Positions 24,487-34,385 of a stretch of DNA of 64,000 nt are shown one piece after another. The translations under genes were made by a program, and so were the position numbers. The notes beneath the pieces were generated by a model that did not search any database, had not been told where the DNA came from, and was given only the letters and a program-made list of their open reading frames with translations. Source of the DNA: Lujinxingia sediminis (GTDB lineage Bacteria > Myxococcota_A > Bradymonadia > Bradymonadales > Bradymonadaceae); contig NZ_SADD01000012.1 of assembly GCF_004005565.1 (NCBI RefSeq), forward strand, positions 62,001 through 126,000, given 5' to 3'. The first letter of the stretch is position 1. Each line of letters opens with the position of its first letter.

Positions 24487-26385
24487 ATGTTGGCCAGGGA
24501 GTCGAAGGTGGGAGCAGGGGAGTCGGCGCTACAGGGCGAGCGCCTGGAGGCGGGGAGACTGGCCCGGGTGGTGACGCACCTTCTTGAGGCCGAGTCGCTC
24601 GATGACGCCGCGCTCCTCGGGGTCTTTGAGGAGTTGGCCGCACGGCAGCCGGCCTTCGCGTTGCTGACCGGGCTGTGGGGGCCGGCGTTGTACCGCCGTC
24701 ATCGCGCGCTGTATCGGGGGTTTATTCTGCGGCGTTTTCGCAGCGCGGGCTATGACCCGGGGCGCGGTGCCTGGCGGGTGGCCCCCTGGTCGGGGCCCTA
24801 CCAGGAGGAGCTGGAGCGCTGGCTGCAGCTGGCCGAGAGCCTGGAGGATGCCGAGGTGTTTCGGCGTCTTTATCGCTGGCGTTTGACCCAGGGGCAACCT
24901 GCCGGACCGAAAGACGTGGCGCGCTGGCGGGAGGATCTTTGCGAGCACTTCGGGCAGGTGCGCGGCGGCAGCGCGGGGCGCCGGCGGGTGTTGGAGCGTT
25001 ACGATCAGCCCTTTGAGCTGCGTGAGCTACAGGCGTTAACGCTCTACCGCTGCGACCCGGAGGCGGCGCGGGACTACATCGCGATGAAGCTCTCCCGTGT
25101 GCCGGTTTACCGCCGGCGTATCTGGGAGGCGTTGCTCGCGGCGGCGCGCCGTCGTGGCGACTGGCCTTTTGCCCGAGAACTCTATCGACTTCAGGTGCCG
25201 CCGGGGCAGTGGCGGCGCGATGTCGAGGCGATTTCCGAGCATGTGCGTGATCCGGCTGAACTCATCAGCTGGCTGGAGGAGCATCACCCCCGGGGAAGTT
25301 TCGAGGAGAAGGGCGTGGCGATCCTGGCGCTGCTGCGCGCTCGCGGGGGAGAGGTCTTACCCTACGTGCGCCGGCATCTCGGCGAGGCGTTTGATGCCCC
25401 GGGCGGAGGCGCGCTGCTGCGCGAGTTTCTCAAGGAGGTGGCCGCTCGCCGCTGGTGGGGGCTGTGGGCTCGGGTGCTCAAGGAGTGGGCACCGCAGCGC
25501 CTCTATGAGTGGGAGGTCATGGCGTTGCTTCATGCCAGTGACCTGCCGGATCGTGAGCGCCGACGCCGACTCCGGCTTCTGGGGCGAGTGGGCGATGAGG
25601 CTGAGGTGACGCGTTTGAGTGATGTGAGCGCGGTGGCGCTCTACGCGCGCTACCCGCGGCTCGTGCGCGGGGTCTTTGCCCCGCGGGTGATGCCGAGCGC
25701 GGTGCAGGGGTACCCGCGTTTGATGGCCCGTGCCCTCCAGGAGGGCGATGAGGTGCTGATCGATCGGATGGCCAGCGCACTTATCATGGAGGTGCCGCGC
25801 TTCGGTGTGGTGGAGGTGGCCGAGGTGACGGCGCAGCTGACGCAGTACTACCGCTCGCTGCTTTCGGAGCCGCGTCGTTTTGGGGCGCGGGTCGTGCCGA
25901 TGCTCATTGAGCTGAGTTCGGAGAGGCGCTGGCGGGCCGGTATGTTGCTGAAGAGCAACCCGCTGGCGCACCATCTTCTGGTGGAGGCGTTGCCGGCGTA
26001 TCTTCTGGATGAAGCATGGTTGGGGGCGCTCCTGCGCGCGCCGGCCTGGTTTGTGCGCCGGGTGGGATGTCAGGCGCTGTGTCTGGGCGATGAGGCCCTG
26101 GCCTCCAGGCGCGCCCGGCAGTGCGCACGTCAGGCGATGCCCAGCCTGGGGGCGCGCCACCGGGCCGAGAGGCGTTGGGCGGCCCGCGCTGTGGCCCGCG
26201 GGGTGTGTGATGAAGAGAGCGCCCGCGATGCGCTGCAGATGGCCCAGGCGGTGCTCGACGGGGAACTCTCGGCGGGGCAGGGCGATGCCGAACTGGTGCG
26301 GCTGGTGGGACGACTCAGCGCGCGTTGGCCACAGGCGGCCCATCAGGCAGGCCTGCGGCCAGGGCGCGGGCCTGGGCCGGGTTGA
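24487..26385 (+). CDS. Large Arg/Trp/Leu-rich helical protein converging on the retron RT
   Basis: The 632-residue product starts at ATG 24487, with GGAGG at 24474-24478. It has no signal peptide or clear membrane helix. It is almost wholly helix-type sequence, with recurring short amphipathic pairs rich in Arg, Leu and Trp (for example WFVRRVGCQALCLGDEAL), like an alpha-solenoid of HEAT-like type. I do not recognise a catalytic motif. Its last 71 bases overlap the 3' end of the reverse transcriptase gene on the other strand. It is insulated upstream by a strong terminator. It may be unrelated to the retron or an accessory protein; the overlap alone does not decide. Confidence 0.7.
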   Translation: MLARESKVGAGESALQGERLEAGRLARVVTHLLEAESLDDAALLGVFEELAARQPAFALLTGLWGPALYRRHRALYRGFILRRFRSAGYDPGRGAWRVAPWSGPYQEELERWLQLAESLEDAEVFRRLYRWRLTQGQPAGPKDVARWREDLCEHFGQVRGGSAGRRRVLERYDQPFELRELQALTLYRCDPEAARDYIAMKLSRVPVYRRRIWEALLAAARRRGDWPFARELYRLQVPPGQWRRDVEAISEHVRDPAELISWLEEHHPRGSFEEKGVAILALLRARGGEVLPYVRRHLGEAFDAPGGGALLREFLKEVAARRWWGLWARVLKEWAPQRLYEWEVMALLHASDLPDRERRRRLRLLGRVGDEAEVTRLSDVSAVALYARYPRLVRGVFAPRVMPSAVQGYPRLMARALQEGDEVLIDRMASALIMEVPRFGVVEVAEVTAQLTQYYRSLLSEPRRFGARVVPMLIELSSERRWRAGMLLKSNPLAHHLLVEALPAYLLDEAWLGALLRAPAWFVRRVGCQALCLGDEALASRRARQCARQAMPSLGARHRAERRWAARAVARGVCDEESARDALQMAQAVLDGELSAGQGDAELVRLVGRLSARWPQAAHQAGLRPGRGPGPG

Positions 26386-27481
26386 GCATGTGAATAAAGG
26401 CCAGTTCGCCCTCCAGTTGACGGCGGCGAAGGGGGTCATCTTCGCCGCGGGAGCAGGCCTGCGCGTAGCGGTGGATGGCCGCGCGTAGTCTGCGCCGGCG
26501 CGCCCGCGGCGCGCCCGGTGTCTGATTGACGACCACGCCGGTGACCTGCTGGCGCTGGCCGCGGCGTTGAATGCGGGTCTTGGCGGTGGCGAGCTCAAAG
26601 CCCTCTTCCGCAATGATCTGGTGCGTCAATCGCATCACGGAGGCGATGCGGGTGGGATCGTCGCCGGAGAAGGTCAGGTCGTCGGCGTAGCGGGTGTAGT
26701 TCAGGCCCAGGCTTCGGGCCAGGCCGCTTAAGCGGCGGTCGAGGCGGCAGACAATGGCGTTGGCCAGCATGGGGCTCGTAGGGGCTCCCTGCGGCAGGCT
26801 TCGCGAGGCTGTGGGTGTGTAGAGTCGCTCGCCATGCACGAGTACCGCCTGGCGGGGGGCTTCGGTGCACAGAAGCGCGAGCGTCGAGGCGACCTCCCAG
26901 CCGTAGCCCATTGCCATGAGAAAACCCCGCACTCGCCCCACATGCAGCGCGCCGAAGAAGTTATGAAGGTCGAGCGTAAGGAGAAATTCGCGCTGGAGAT
27001 GAGGTCGGGCGTGGGTGGCGATCGAGCGCCCCGGCAGAAAGGCGTGGGCGGCGCGGTGAACGGGAAGTTGGTGGAGCGCAAGCTCCAGAAGATCGCGCTG
27101 GATGGCCTTGAGACGAGGTTTGGGCGCGAGGATCGGGCGCTCCTCGCCGCCGCGTTTAGGGATGGTGAAGCGGACGTAATGAAGATGCGGGTCGGCCAGC
27201 CGATGGCAGGCAAAGTGATAGAGCTCAGAGAGGCTCAGGCCCAGTGCCTGTGCCACATCGTCGTCGCATCGCCATACTGGAAGCCCTCGCTGCCGGAGCC
27301 GTCCGCTGCGCGTGCGTCGGCGGGTCTGCGAGGGGTCGGCGCTGCGAAGGGAGGTGGTAAATCGGCGGTTGAACTCGGGGGAGGGGTGCGCGGGCTCCTC
27401 GCAGATCGAGACCTGCTCGGGGGGCTTTGCGGCGGGGGGGGCGGGCTGGATCCAGTCGCGCAAACGTTGCCACAGGCTCAT
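26315..27481 (-). CDS. Retron-type reverse transcriptase
   Basis: The 388-residue product starts at ATG (complement of 27479-27481), set by GAGGAG with 5-nt spacing. A longer open frame to 27625 runs through the retron RNA and is rejected. RT motifs in order: IPKRGGEERPI (RT1), AAHAFLPGRSIATHARPH (the retron/group II 'NAxxH'-like motif X region), LTLDLHNFFGAL with the first catalytic Asp, LPQGAPTSPMLAN (RT4), YTRYADDLTFSG with the YADD active site, and then QQVTGVVVN, the retron-type VTG motif. The last ~60 residues are basic. With the msr-msd upstream it should make a 2'-5' linked RNA-DNA satellite. Confidence 0.94.
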   Translation of the reverse strand: MSLWQRLRDWIQPAPPAAKPPEQVSICEEPAHPSPEFNRRFTTSLRSADPSQTRRRTRSGRLRQRGLPVWRCDDDVAQALGLSLSELYHFACHRLADPHLHYVRFTIPKRGGEERPILAPKPRLKAIQRDLLELALHQLPVHRAAHAFLPGRSIATHARPHLQREFLLTLDLHNFFGALHVGRVRGFLMAMGYGWEVASTLALLCTEAPRQAVLVHGERLYTPTASRSLPQGAPTSPMLANAIVCRLDRRLSGLARSLGLNYTRYADDLTFSGDDPTRIASVMRLTHQIIAEEGFELATAKTRIQRRGQRQQVTGVVVNQTPGAPRARRRRLRAAIHRYAQACSRGEDDPLRRRQLEGELAFIHMLNPAQARALAAGLPDGPPVANAR

Positions 27482-27495
27482 CGACGCTCCTCGGG

Positions 27496-27667
27496 TCGAA
27501 GATGCACATGGGGTGAGCCACCTGCGAGGCGACCTGCGACGCTCTGGGCCCGCTTCTTCCACAGTGTGGGAGAACCGGCGAGGAGATCGGAAGATGGTGC
27601 CGCCGCGGCGAAACGCACGCGGCATGTTCGGCTCGCGCCGGGTGGCTCACCCTTAGCTCAAAGATGC
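27496..27667. repeat. Direct repeat GCATCTTYGA flanking the retron RNA
   Basis: On the minus strand, GCATCTTTGA (27667-27658) lies just before a1 and GCATCTTCGA (27505-27496) just after a2. The copies match at 9 of 10 positions. They may be incidental or mark the edges of the acquired RNA module. Confidence 0.4.
27511..27652 (-). ncRNA. Retron msr-msd RNA bounded by a1/a2 inverted repeats
   Basis: On the minus strand, GGGTGAGCCACC (27652-27641, a1) and GGTGGCTCACCC (27522-27511, a2) form a perfect 12-bp inverted repeat. It encloses about 118 nt and ends 29 nt before the RT start codon. This is the defining retron layout. Inside, GCGAG next to a1 can pair with CTCGC next to a2. CGGC-GCGA-GCCG and TGCCGC...GCGGCA can form msr hairpins. 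CCGGTTCTCCCACA/TGTGGAAGAAGCGG (27578-27550) makes the long msd-like hairpin with two mismatches. An AGC just after a1 could carry the branch G. Exact msr and msd ends were not determined. Confidence 0.85.
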
Positions 27668-27698
27668 GCACAGCCCGGGGCGCACCAACCGCGCAGTC

Positions 27699-28616
27699 TC
27701 AGTCTGAGGTGCGGGCGTTGAGGATGGGGCGATAGCCGGCGAAGACGTCCGGGTAGCGAAGCTCGATCTGCAGCTCGTCGAGCAGGCGCCGGTTGCTCAC
27801 CCGGGCGCTGTTGGTCCAGCGCGCCACGACGTTGGGGTTTTGTACCCGGCGGGCGTAGTCCTCAATGCTGATAGGCTCGGGCATGGGCAGGCCGGTCTGC
27901 TCGCAGACAAAGCTCACCAGCTCGCGCACCGCGGTGGGCTGGCCGTCGCTGACGTTGTAGGGGCGTGATCCTTTCGGCGCGCGCAGCGCCACGGCCAACG
28001 CCGCCTGGGCGAGGTCTTCGACGTGGATGCGGTTGGTGATCTTTTTGCCTCCGTCGACCAGAGGGTAGCGCCCGCTCTCCAGGCGTCCCAGGATCGTGCG
28101 GCCCGGCCCGTAGATGCCCACAATGCGAAGGGTGTAGCCTTCGATGCCCTCGGCGCCGAGAACCGCGAGCTCGGAGTCGCGGCGCATCTTGCCCTGAGGA
28201 CTTGTGGGGCGGAGCTCGGCGTCTTCATCGAGCCACTGCGCGTTGTGGTCGCCGTAGACCGAGGTCGAGGAGAGGTAGACAAAGCGCGGGCAGCCCTGCG
28301 CCTCTGCGAGCTTGAGCGCGGCGAGCAGAGGGATGAGGTGCTCGGCCGGGGAGTTTTCGTCTCCGGGGGCGTAGGTGTCGGGAAGAGGGGGCACCGAATA
28401 GAGCAGCGCGGTGTGTACGTCGAGGTGCTCGGCCAGCGGGCTGGCATCGGCGCTGGCCTTCCACTCCAGAACCAGGGCGCCCAGGGCTTCAAGCGCCTGG
28501 CGACGTTCCGGGTTGGAGGTTGTGGCGACGACGTCCAGGCCGGCTTCTCGGGCCTGGCGAGCGATCTCAAGGCCGGTGTATCCGGCACCGACCATCAGAA
28601 TTTTAGAGAGGGTCAT
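27699..28616 (-). CDS. Atypical SDR, NAD(P)-dependent epimerase/dehydratase-like
   Basis: The 305-residue product starts at ATG 28616 (complement), with GAGGAG only 2 nt upstream. An in-frame ATG at 28655 is possible but has no ribosome-binding site. The Rossmann motif is ILMVGAGYTGLEIA. The active-site region is YLSSTSVYGD, followed by a Lys-containing segment (SPQGKMRRDSE) in place of a strict YxxxK. RIHVEDLAQAALAVAL matches the extended/atypical SDR group (YeeZ-like). The substrate is unknown. It is the next gene upstream of the retron on the same strand, 46 bp from a1. Confidence 0.85.
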   Translation of the reverse strand: MTLSKILMVGAGYTGLEIARQAREAGLDVVATTSNPERRQALEALGALVLEWKASADASPLAEHLDVHTALLYSVPPLPDTYAPGDENSPAEHLIPLLAALKLAEAQGCPRFVYLSSTSVYGDHNAQWLDEDAELRPTSPQGKMRRDSELAVLGAEGIEGYTLRIVGIYGPGRTILGRLESGRYPLVDGGKKITNRIHVEDLAQAALAVALRAPKGSRPYNVSDGQPTAVRELVSFVCEQTGLPMPEPISIEDYARRVQNPNVVARWTNSARVSNRRLLDELQIELRYPDVFAGYRPILNARTSD

Positions 28617-28698
28617 AGCTCCTCGAAACTTTTTTAAAGGGAAAGGCAAAAACATGTTGTCAGGTGAACAACCCCGTGTTACTCAGAATGTCCGACGC

Positions 28699-28770
28699 GG
28701 GCGTATAACTCAGCGGGAGAGTGCTTCCCTCACACGGAAGAAGTCCCTGGTTCGAATCCAGGTACGCCCA
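28699..28770 (+). tRNA. tRNA-Val (anticodon CAC)
   Basis: A 72-nt cloverleaf: acceptor GGGCGTA/TACGCCC, D stem ACTC/GAGT, anticodon stem CTTCC/GGAAG with loop CTCACAC (anticodon CAC reading GTG), variable loop AAGTC, T stem CCTGG/CCAGG with loop TTCGAAT, discriminator A. The CCA end is not encoded. Confidence 0.96.
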
Positions 28771-28801
28771 TTTAAGAAAGTTCAGTAAAAATCGCAATAA
28801 G

Positions 28802-28827
28802 AGGCCTCACTCCGGTGAGGCCTTTTT
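28802..28827 (+). terminator. Terminator after tRNA-Val
   Basis: AGGCCTCAC (28802-28810), loop TCCG, GTGAGGCCT (28815-28823), then TTTT. Confidence 0.85.
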
Positions 28828-28832
28828 GCGTT

Positions 28833-28852
28833 GGGGTAAAATTATTTACCCC
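28833..28852. promoter_or_regulatory. AT-centred palindrome, candidate operator
   Basis: GGGGTAAA-ATTA-TTTACCCC is a perfect 8-bp inverted repeat six bases after the tRNA terminator, and TTTACCC recurs at 28857-28863. It lies in the 318-bp gap before the LuxR gene, about 190 bp from the proposed promoter, so a link to that gene is only a guess. Confidence 0.3.
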
Positions 28853-29020
28853 TGCGTTTACCCTACATGCTCGATCATCCGGTTGAGCGCGCCCGATTTT
28901 TAGTCGAGCGAGGTGTGGGAGCGGCGTGATGTCCACGAGCGTGAATCCATGGGGCACGAACCGTGGATAAGGGCGTCTGTGACGGCTTTGTTAATTCTTA
29001 CAATGCGTTGCGCAGGGTGG

Positions 29021-29049
29021 TTGGCGGGATGGAATGCGGGCGTTACTAT
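29021..29049 (+). promoter_or_regulatory. Candidate promoter of LuxR-type gene 29089
   Basis: TTGGCG (29021-29026), 17-bp spacer, TACTAT (29044-29049). The spacing is ideal, with about four of six matches in each box. It would give a leader of about 33 nt. Confidence 0.45.
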
Positions 29050-29088
29050 TTGTAAAGCAATATCCCCCACACCCCCCGGAGCAACATC

Positions 29089-29988
29089 ATGAGTCCGAGA
29101 AACGACCTGAGAGAGCGTGCCCATCAGGCCAGAGAAGAGTTATGTCAGGAGCTGCAGCGTCTAAGCGAGAGGGTGGGGGCCAGGGGCGCGAGCTTTGCGG
29201 AGGTTCGTCTGGCGGAGGAGCGCATGTACTGGGCTCGTCCGGTGCGCCGGGGGACGTCGATGGAAGGTCTTCCGGAGGATGGGGCGGCGGTGGACGAAGC
29301 GCTGGTCGAGGAGATCTGGCGGCCGGTCGATGAGAGTTTTCGCTGCTTTCGCAGGGCGCCTCTCGCCCGGGGAGGAAGCGGGGATGTGGCGCGCACGTTG
29401 ATCTACAACGAAGATCGTCTGGTGGGCTGGGTGGGGTTTGAGAAGCGCTCGGGCGCGTTCTCGCCATCGGAGCTTGATGCGCTCTCGCAGGAGAGCGAGC
29501 GTCTGGGCGATGTGGCCCGAAGTTACGGGCGGGCGACCGACGCGATGATGAAGGCGTGCGTCGGGTTGAGCCTGGTGTTCGCCTCAAAAGAGAGCGTGGC
29601 CTACCGAACCGAGCTCCAGGGGGGATGCTTTGATGAGGCTGACCTGGTGCGTTTTGGCGAGCTGTGTTTCGAGTCTGGCGAGGCGGTCGGGATGCTGAAA
29701 GGCTGGCTCCTGCGGGTGCAAAGGGTGGAGGGGGACGCCGGTGTCGGCCGCCTGGTGCATGTGGAGATCGCGCCGCGGGCCGAGCGTGCCCCGGATTTTG
29801 CGCTCACCGAGATGCAGCGGCGCGTGGCCGAGTACGCCCGCTCTGGCGCGACGGTCAACGAGATCGCGCGCGCCATGGGGAGGAGCCCGCATACGGTTAA
29901 GACGCACCTCAAAAGCGTCTATGAGCGCCTCGGCGTGGCCAGCCGTCTGGAGTTGGCGGCGCGCCTGGGCGGCGGGGAGCTGGCCTGA
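29089..29988 (+). CDS. LuxR-family transcriptional regulator with GAF-like N-terminus, paralogue 1
   Basis: The 299-residue product has a C-terminal LuxR/NarL HTH of about 60 residues: LTEMQRRVAEYARSGATVNEIARAMGRSPHTVKTHLKSVYERL. The N-terminal ~230 residues include RLVGWVGFEKRSGAFSPSELDAL, which recalls a GAF domain. No receiver Asp pattern is present, so it is probably ligand- or state-controlled, not phosphorylated. The same layout and near-identical HTH core (SGATVxEIARxxxRSPHTVKTHLK) occur in the gene at 31477. GGAG precedes ATG 29089. Confidence 0.87.
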   Translation: MSPRNDLRERAHQAREELCQELQRLSERVGARGASFAEVRLAEERMYWARPVRRGTSMEGLPEDGAAVDEALVEEIWRPVDESFRCFRRAPLARGGSGDVARTLIYNEDRLVGWVGFEKRSGAFSPSELDALSQESERLGDVARSYGRATDAMMKACVGLSLVFASKESVAYRTELQGGCFDEADLVRFGELCFESGEAVGMLKGWLLRVQRVEGDAGVGRLVHVEIAPRAERAPDFALTEMQRRVAEYARSGATVNEIARAMGRSPHTVKTHLKSVYERLGVASRLELAARLGGGELA

Positions 29989-30144
29989 ACACGGGCGGGG
30001 GACCTTGAAGCGCCGGCAAAGAGGACTTGGCCAGCCGGCAAGTTCTCCTAATCTGGGGGGGGGCTCCCGGCGGCGTTGGGCCGCATGCGGGAGGTGTGTT
30101 GTGGAAGTGAGCTTCAGGCGCGCGCTGCGCCCCGGGGAGAAGAT

Positions 30145-31281
30145 ATGGATCGATGGAAGGTCACGATGTTGGCCGGGAGTGCGCTTGTGGCGGGGGTTGT
30201 GCTGGGGGCATCCTGCGCCTCCGGGGGTAAGGCCAACGCCCCGGCTCCGGCTGATGATTCGCCGGTGGAGCAGACCCAACCCGGGGAGGTGCGCGTGGTG
30301 GAGGTGCTGGAAGAAGCGATTCGCTTTGAGGCCGCCGGTACCACGGTGCACGGCACGCTGACGCGGCCGCGCTTTTCTGATGATGCCGTGGAGCCAGTCC
30401 CCGCGGTGGTGCTGGTGGCGGGCAGCGGGCCGACCGATCGCAACTGGGAGAGCCCGGTGTTGCCCGGAGAGAACGGCTCGGCGCGTCTTCTGGCCCGGGC
30501 GCTCGGAGAGCGGGGCATCGCCGTGCTGCGCTACGACAAGCGCGCGACCGGGCAGACGGACTTCCCCGGCGATCTGCGCTGGGAGGATTATCTGGCGGAG
30601 CTCGAAGGCGCGCTGGGGGTCTTGAGCGCGCATGAGGCCGTGGACGCCGGGCGCCTCTTTGTGGCCGGGCATAGCGAGGGGGGCGCGCATGCGTTGCGCG
30701 CGTTGCAGCAGGAGGTCGTCTCCCCGGCCGGAGTGATGCTTCTGGCGACCGCGGGTCGAACGCTCTCGGAGGTGATCGCCTGGCAGATCGAGGCCCAACT
30801 GGTGGCGGCGGGCATCGGGGAGTCGCGGGTGCAGGCGGAGGTGGCCAATCTCAAGCGCGCGCTGGCGTCGATCGCCTCCGGTCAGACGGTGCGCGCCTCG
30901 CGGGTGAGCATGTATCCCGGGGTGGTGCGCCTTGTGGAGGCGTTGCAGGCTGAGGATGGTCGGGCCTTCAGCCAGGCGATTCTGGACTGGTCGCCGACCC
31001 GGGCCGCCGGTGAGGTGAAGGTGCCGATGTTGATTCTCAACGGTCGAAAGGATCTTCAGGTCGACCCGGGGCTCGATGCTCAGGCGCTGGCCGAGGCCGC
31101 TCGGAGCGCGGGGGGGGACGTCGAACTCGTTCTGGTTGATGACGCCGACCACGTGCTCAAGCACCAGCCGACAGCGCGCGAAGAACTCAGCGCGCAGCAC
31201 GGACTTCTTTACAATCAGGCCGGTCGTCAGCTCGACCCGCAGGTGGTCGAGGCGATCGTCGACTGGGTGCAACGCCACTGA
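30145..31281 (+). CDS. Lipoprotein alpha/beta hydrolase
   Basis: The 378-residue product starts at ATG 30145, with GGGGAG at 30134-30139. The signal peptide ends LGASC (lipobox). The hydrolase fold has VVLVAGSGPTDRNWE (oxyanion strand), the nucleophile elbow GHSEGG with its Ser, the acid in ILNGRKDLQV, and the His in DDADHVLK. This layout matches exported serine hydrolases of the type annotated as alpha/beta fold, dienelactone-hydrolase-like or peptidase S9-like. It acts outside the cytoplasm. Related LuxR regulators lie on both sides, which suggests that one or both control it. Confidence 0.88.
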   Translation: MDRWKVTMLAGSALVAGVVLGASCASGGKANAPAPADDSPVEQTQPGEVRVVEVLEEAIRFEAAGTTVHGTLTRPRFSDDAVEPVPAVVLVAGSGPTDRNWESPVLPGENGSARLLARALGERGIAVLRYDKRATGQTDFPGDLRWEDYLAELEGALGVLSAHEAVDAGRLFVAGHSEGGAHALRALQQEVVSPAGVMLLATAGRTLSEVIAWQIEAQLVAAGIGESRVQAEVANLKRALASIASGQTVRASRVSMYPGVVRLVEALQAEDGRAFSQAILDWSPTRAAGEVKVPMLILNGRKDLQVDPGLDAQALAEAARSAGGDVELVLVDDADHVLKHQPTAREELSAQHGLLYNQAGRQLDPQVVEAIVDWVQRH

Positions 31282-31476
31282 TGGCGCGCCGATGGACGGC
31301 GCACCGCTGATGTTTTGGGTGGCGATGCCCGACGTTTCTGACGTGCCGGGCGCGGCGCATGTTTGAGAAAGGGAAGGGCCCGCGTCGGGGCGACTCGCAG
31401 GGGGGGGGGGCGACGCGGAGGGGCGGAGCTTTCATCATCCTGGCCCCGGCATGCGGCGCACCGGGGCGCAGGGCTT

Positions 31477-32478
31477 TTAGAAGTCGACGATCTGATGGGG
31501 GGGAACGGTGCCCATGACCTCGACGAGCTCCACGCGTGTGGAGATATCGAGGCGACGGTAGATATGCTTGAGGTGGGTTTTGACGGTGTGCGGGCTGCGG
31601 TCGAGCATGCGGGCGATCTCATCGACGGTCGCCCCGCTTGTGGCCATACGCGCAACCTCGATCTGGGTGGGGGTGAGCACCAGCTCGGGGGCGATACGCG
31701 GGTAGTTGGCCGGCTGGAGCGTGATGAGGTAGGCGCGTTCGCTTCCCAGAGCGTGCATCGGGGTGACCTGTGCGCTCATACCGGCAAAGTAACGCGGCGT
31801 CTCCCCGGGCTGAAGCGTGAGCTTGTAGAGCTCTTCGCGGTACTCGTCGTGGTACCAGGACTGGGCCGAGGGGCTGGCGTGGAGGACGTCGCCTTCGGGG
31901 CTCATCAGCAGGTAGATCGTGGAGCGTGTCTCGGCTTCCAGCTCGGCGCGATGGGCGCGGATGAGCATATCTTCCAGCGTGGGCACCAGAGGGTTGGCGT
32001 GGTGGACCGCCGTGGGCGCGAAGGTGCCCCGGCCGGCCAGACGCCACAGGCCGATCCAGCCTACAAAACGGGCGCCGGAGTAGACGACGAGGCCGAGCCA
32101 GTCCGATGCGCCCAGGCGTTTGGGCCAGTTGCCCATGCTCAGAAGTTCGCCATCGGCACCGACAAAGTGCAGGTCGCGGCGCTGGCGGGCGGTGATGAAC
32201 TGGGTGCGTTCCTCGGCTGCCGGCGCGCGAATCACGGACTCGAGCAGCGAGGGCATCGGCTCATCGCGCATCTCCATCATCGGTTCGCGCAGCTTGGGCG
32301 CACCGACGATCAGGCTTGTGCCCACATAGAGGTGGCCCTCGACTTCGCGGGCGTCGAAGTAGACGGCGGCGTCGGCATCGACGCGATCTTTCAGCAGATT
32401 GAGCGCATCCAGGCGCAGGCGATCGGCGGTGCGATCGGGGTTAATGGGGGTCGATGATGTAACGGAATCGCGAGACAT
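31477..32478 (-). CDS. LuxR-family transcriptional regulator, paralogue 2
   Basis: The 333-residue product starts at ATG (complement of 32476-32478) with AGGAG upstream. A longer in-frame start at 32550 precedes that site and is not preferred. The C-terminal HTH is LTPTQIEVARMATSGATVDEIARMLDRSPHTVKTHLKHIYRRL. The middle contains RFVGWIGLWRLAGRGTFAPTAV, matching the GAF-like segment of the regulator at 29089, and a further PAS-like stretch (IYLLMSPEGDVLHASPSA). The gene is divergent from the receiver-GDH gene (260-bp gap), so it could act at that shared promoter region, at the hydrolase, or at both. Confidence 0.87.
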   Translation of the reverse strand: MSRDSVTSSTPINPDRTADRLRLDALNLLKDRVDADAAVYFDAREVEGHLYVGTSLIVGAPKLREPMMEMRDEPMPSLLESVIRAPAAEERTQFITARQRRDLHFVGADGELLSMGNWPKRLGASDWLGLVVYSGARFVGWIGLWRLAGRGTFAPTAVHHANPLVPTLEDMLIRAHRAELEAETRSTIYLLMSPEGDVLHASPSAQSWYHDEYREELYKLTLQPGETPRYFAGMSAQVTPMHALGSERAYLITLQPANYPRIAPELVLTPTQIEVARMATSGATVDEIARMLDRSPHTVKTHLKHIYRRLDISTRVELVEVMGTVPPHQIVDF

Positions 32479-32738
32479 GGTGCGGGCTCCTGGGCAGCGA
32501 TGGGGGTCGTGACGTGCGCGTATCCGATCCACACGAGAGGACAGCGTCACGCTCGGCTCCCGGGCACCGAAACAAGACTAACACGTCAACATAACTGATG
32601 ATGTACCCGCTGACTGTACCCCAAACGGGCGGTCGGCTCCAGTTTAGGCGTCGGGGGGAGCGTGGGGTGTTTAGCTTTGGAGCACATCGAGAGTCTGAGT
32701 GGGCCGGATGCCCGTGGCGAGTGAGCGTGGAGGAGGCG

Positions 32739-34381
<1,643 letters not shown>

Positions 34382-34385
<4 letters not shown>

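Noticed and set aside
27482-27625. N-terminal extension of the retron RT
   Set aside because: The extra 48 codons run through the msr-msd region and lie upstream of the GAGGAG that precedes ATG 27481.
28699-28770. tRNA-Val as site of a genomic island
   Set aside because: There is no integrase, no second copy of the tRNA 3' end, and ordinary genes on both sides.
29584-31278. 564-codon minus-strand frame opposite the LuxR and hydrolase genes
   Set aside because: It crosses two genes with clear motifs on the plus strand and contains no domain of its own.
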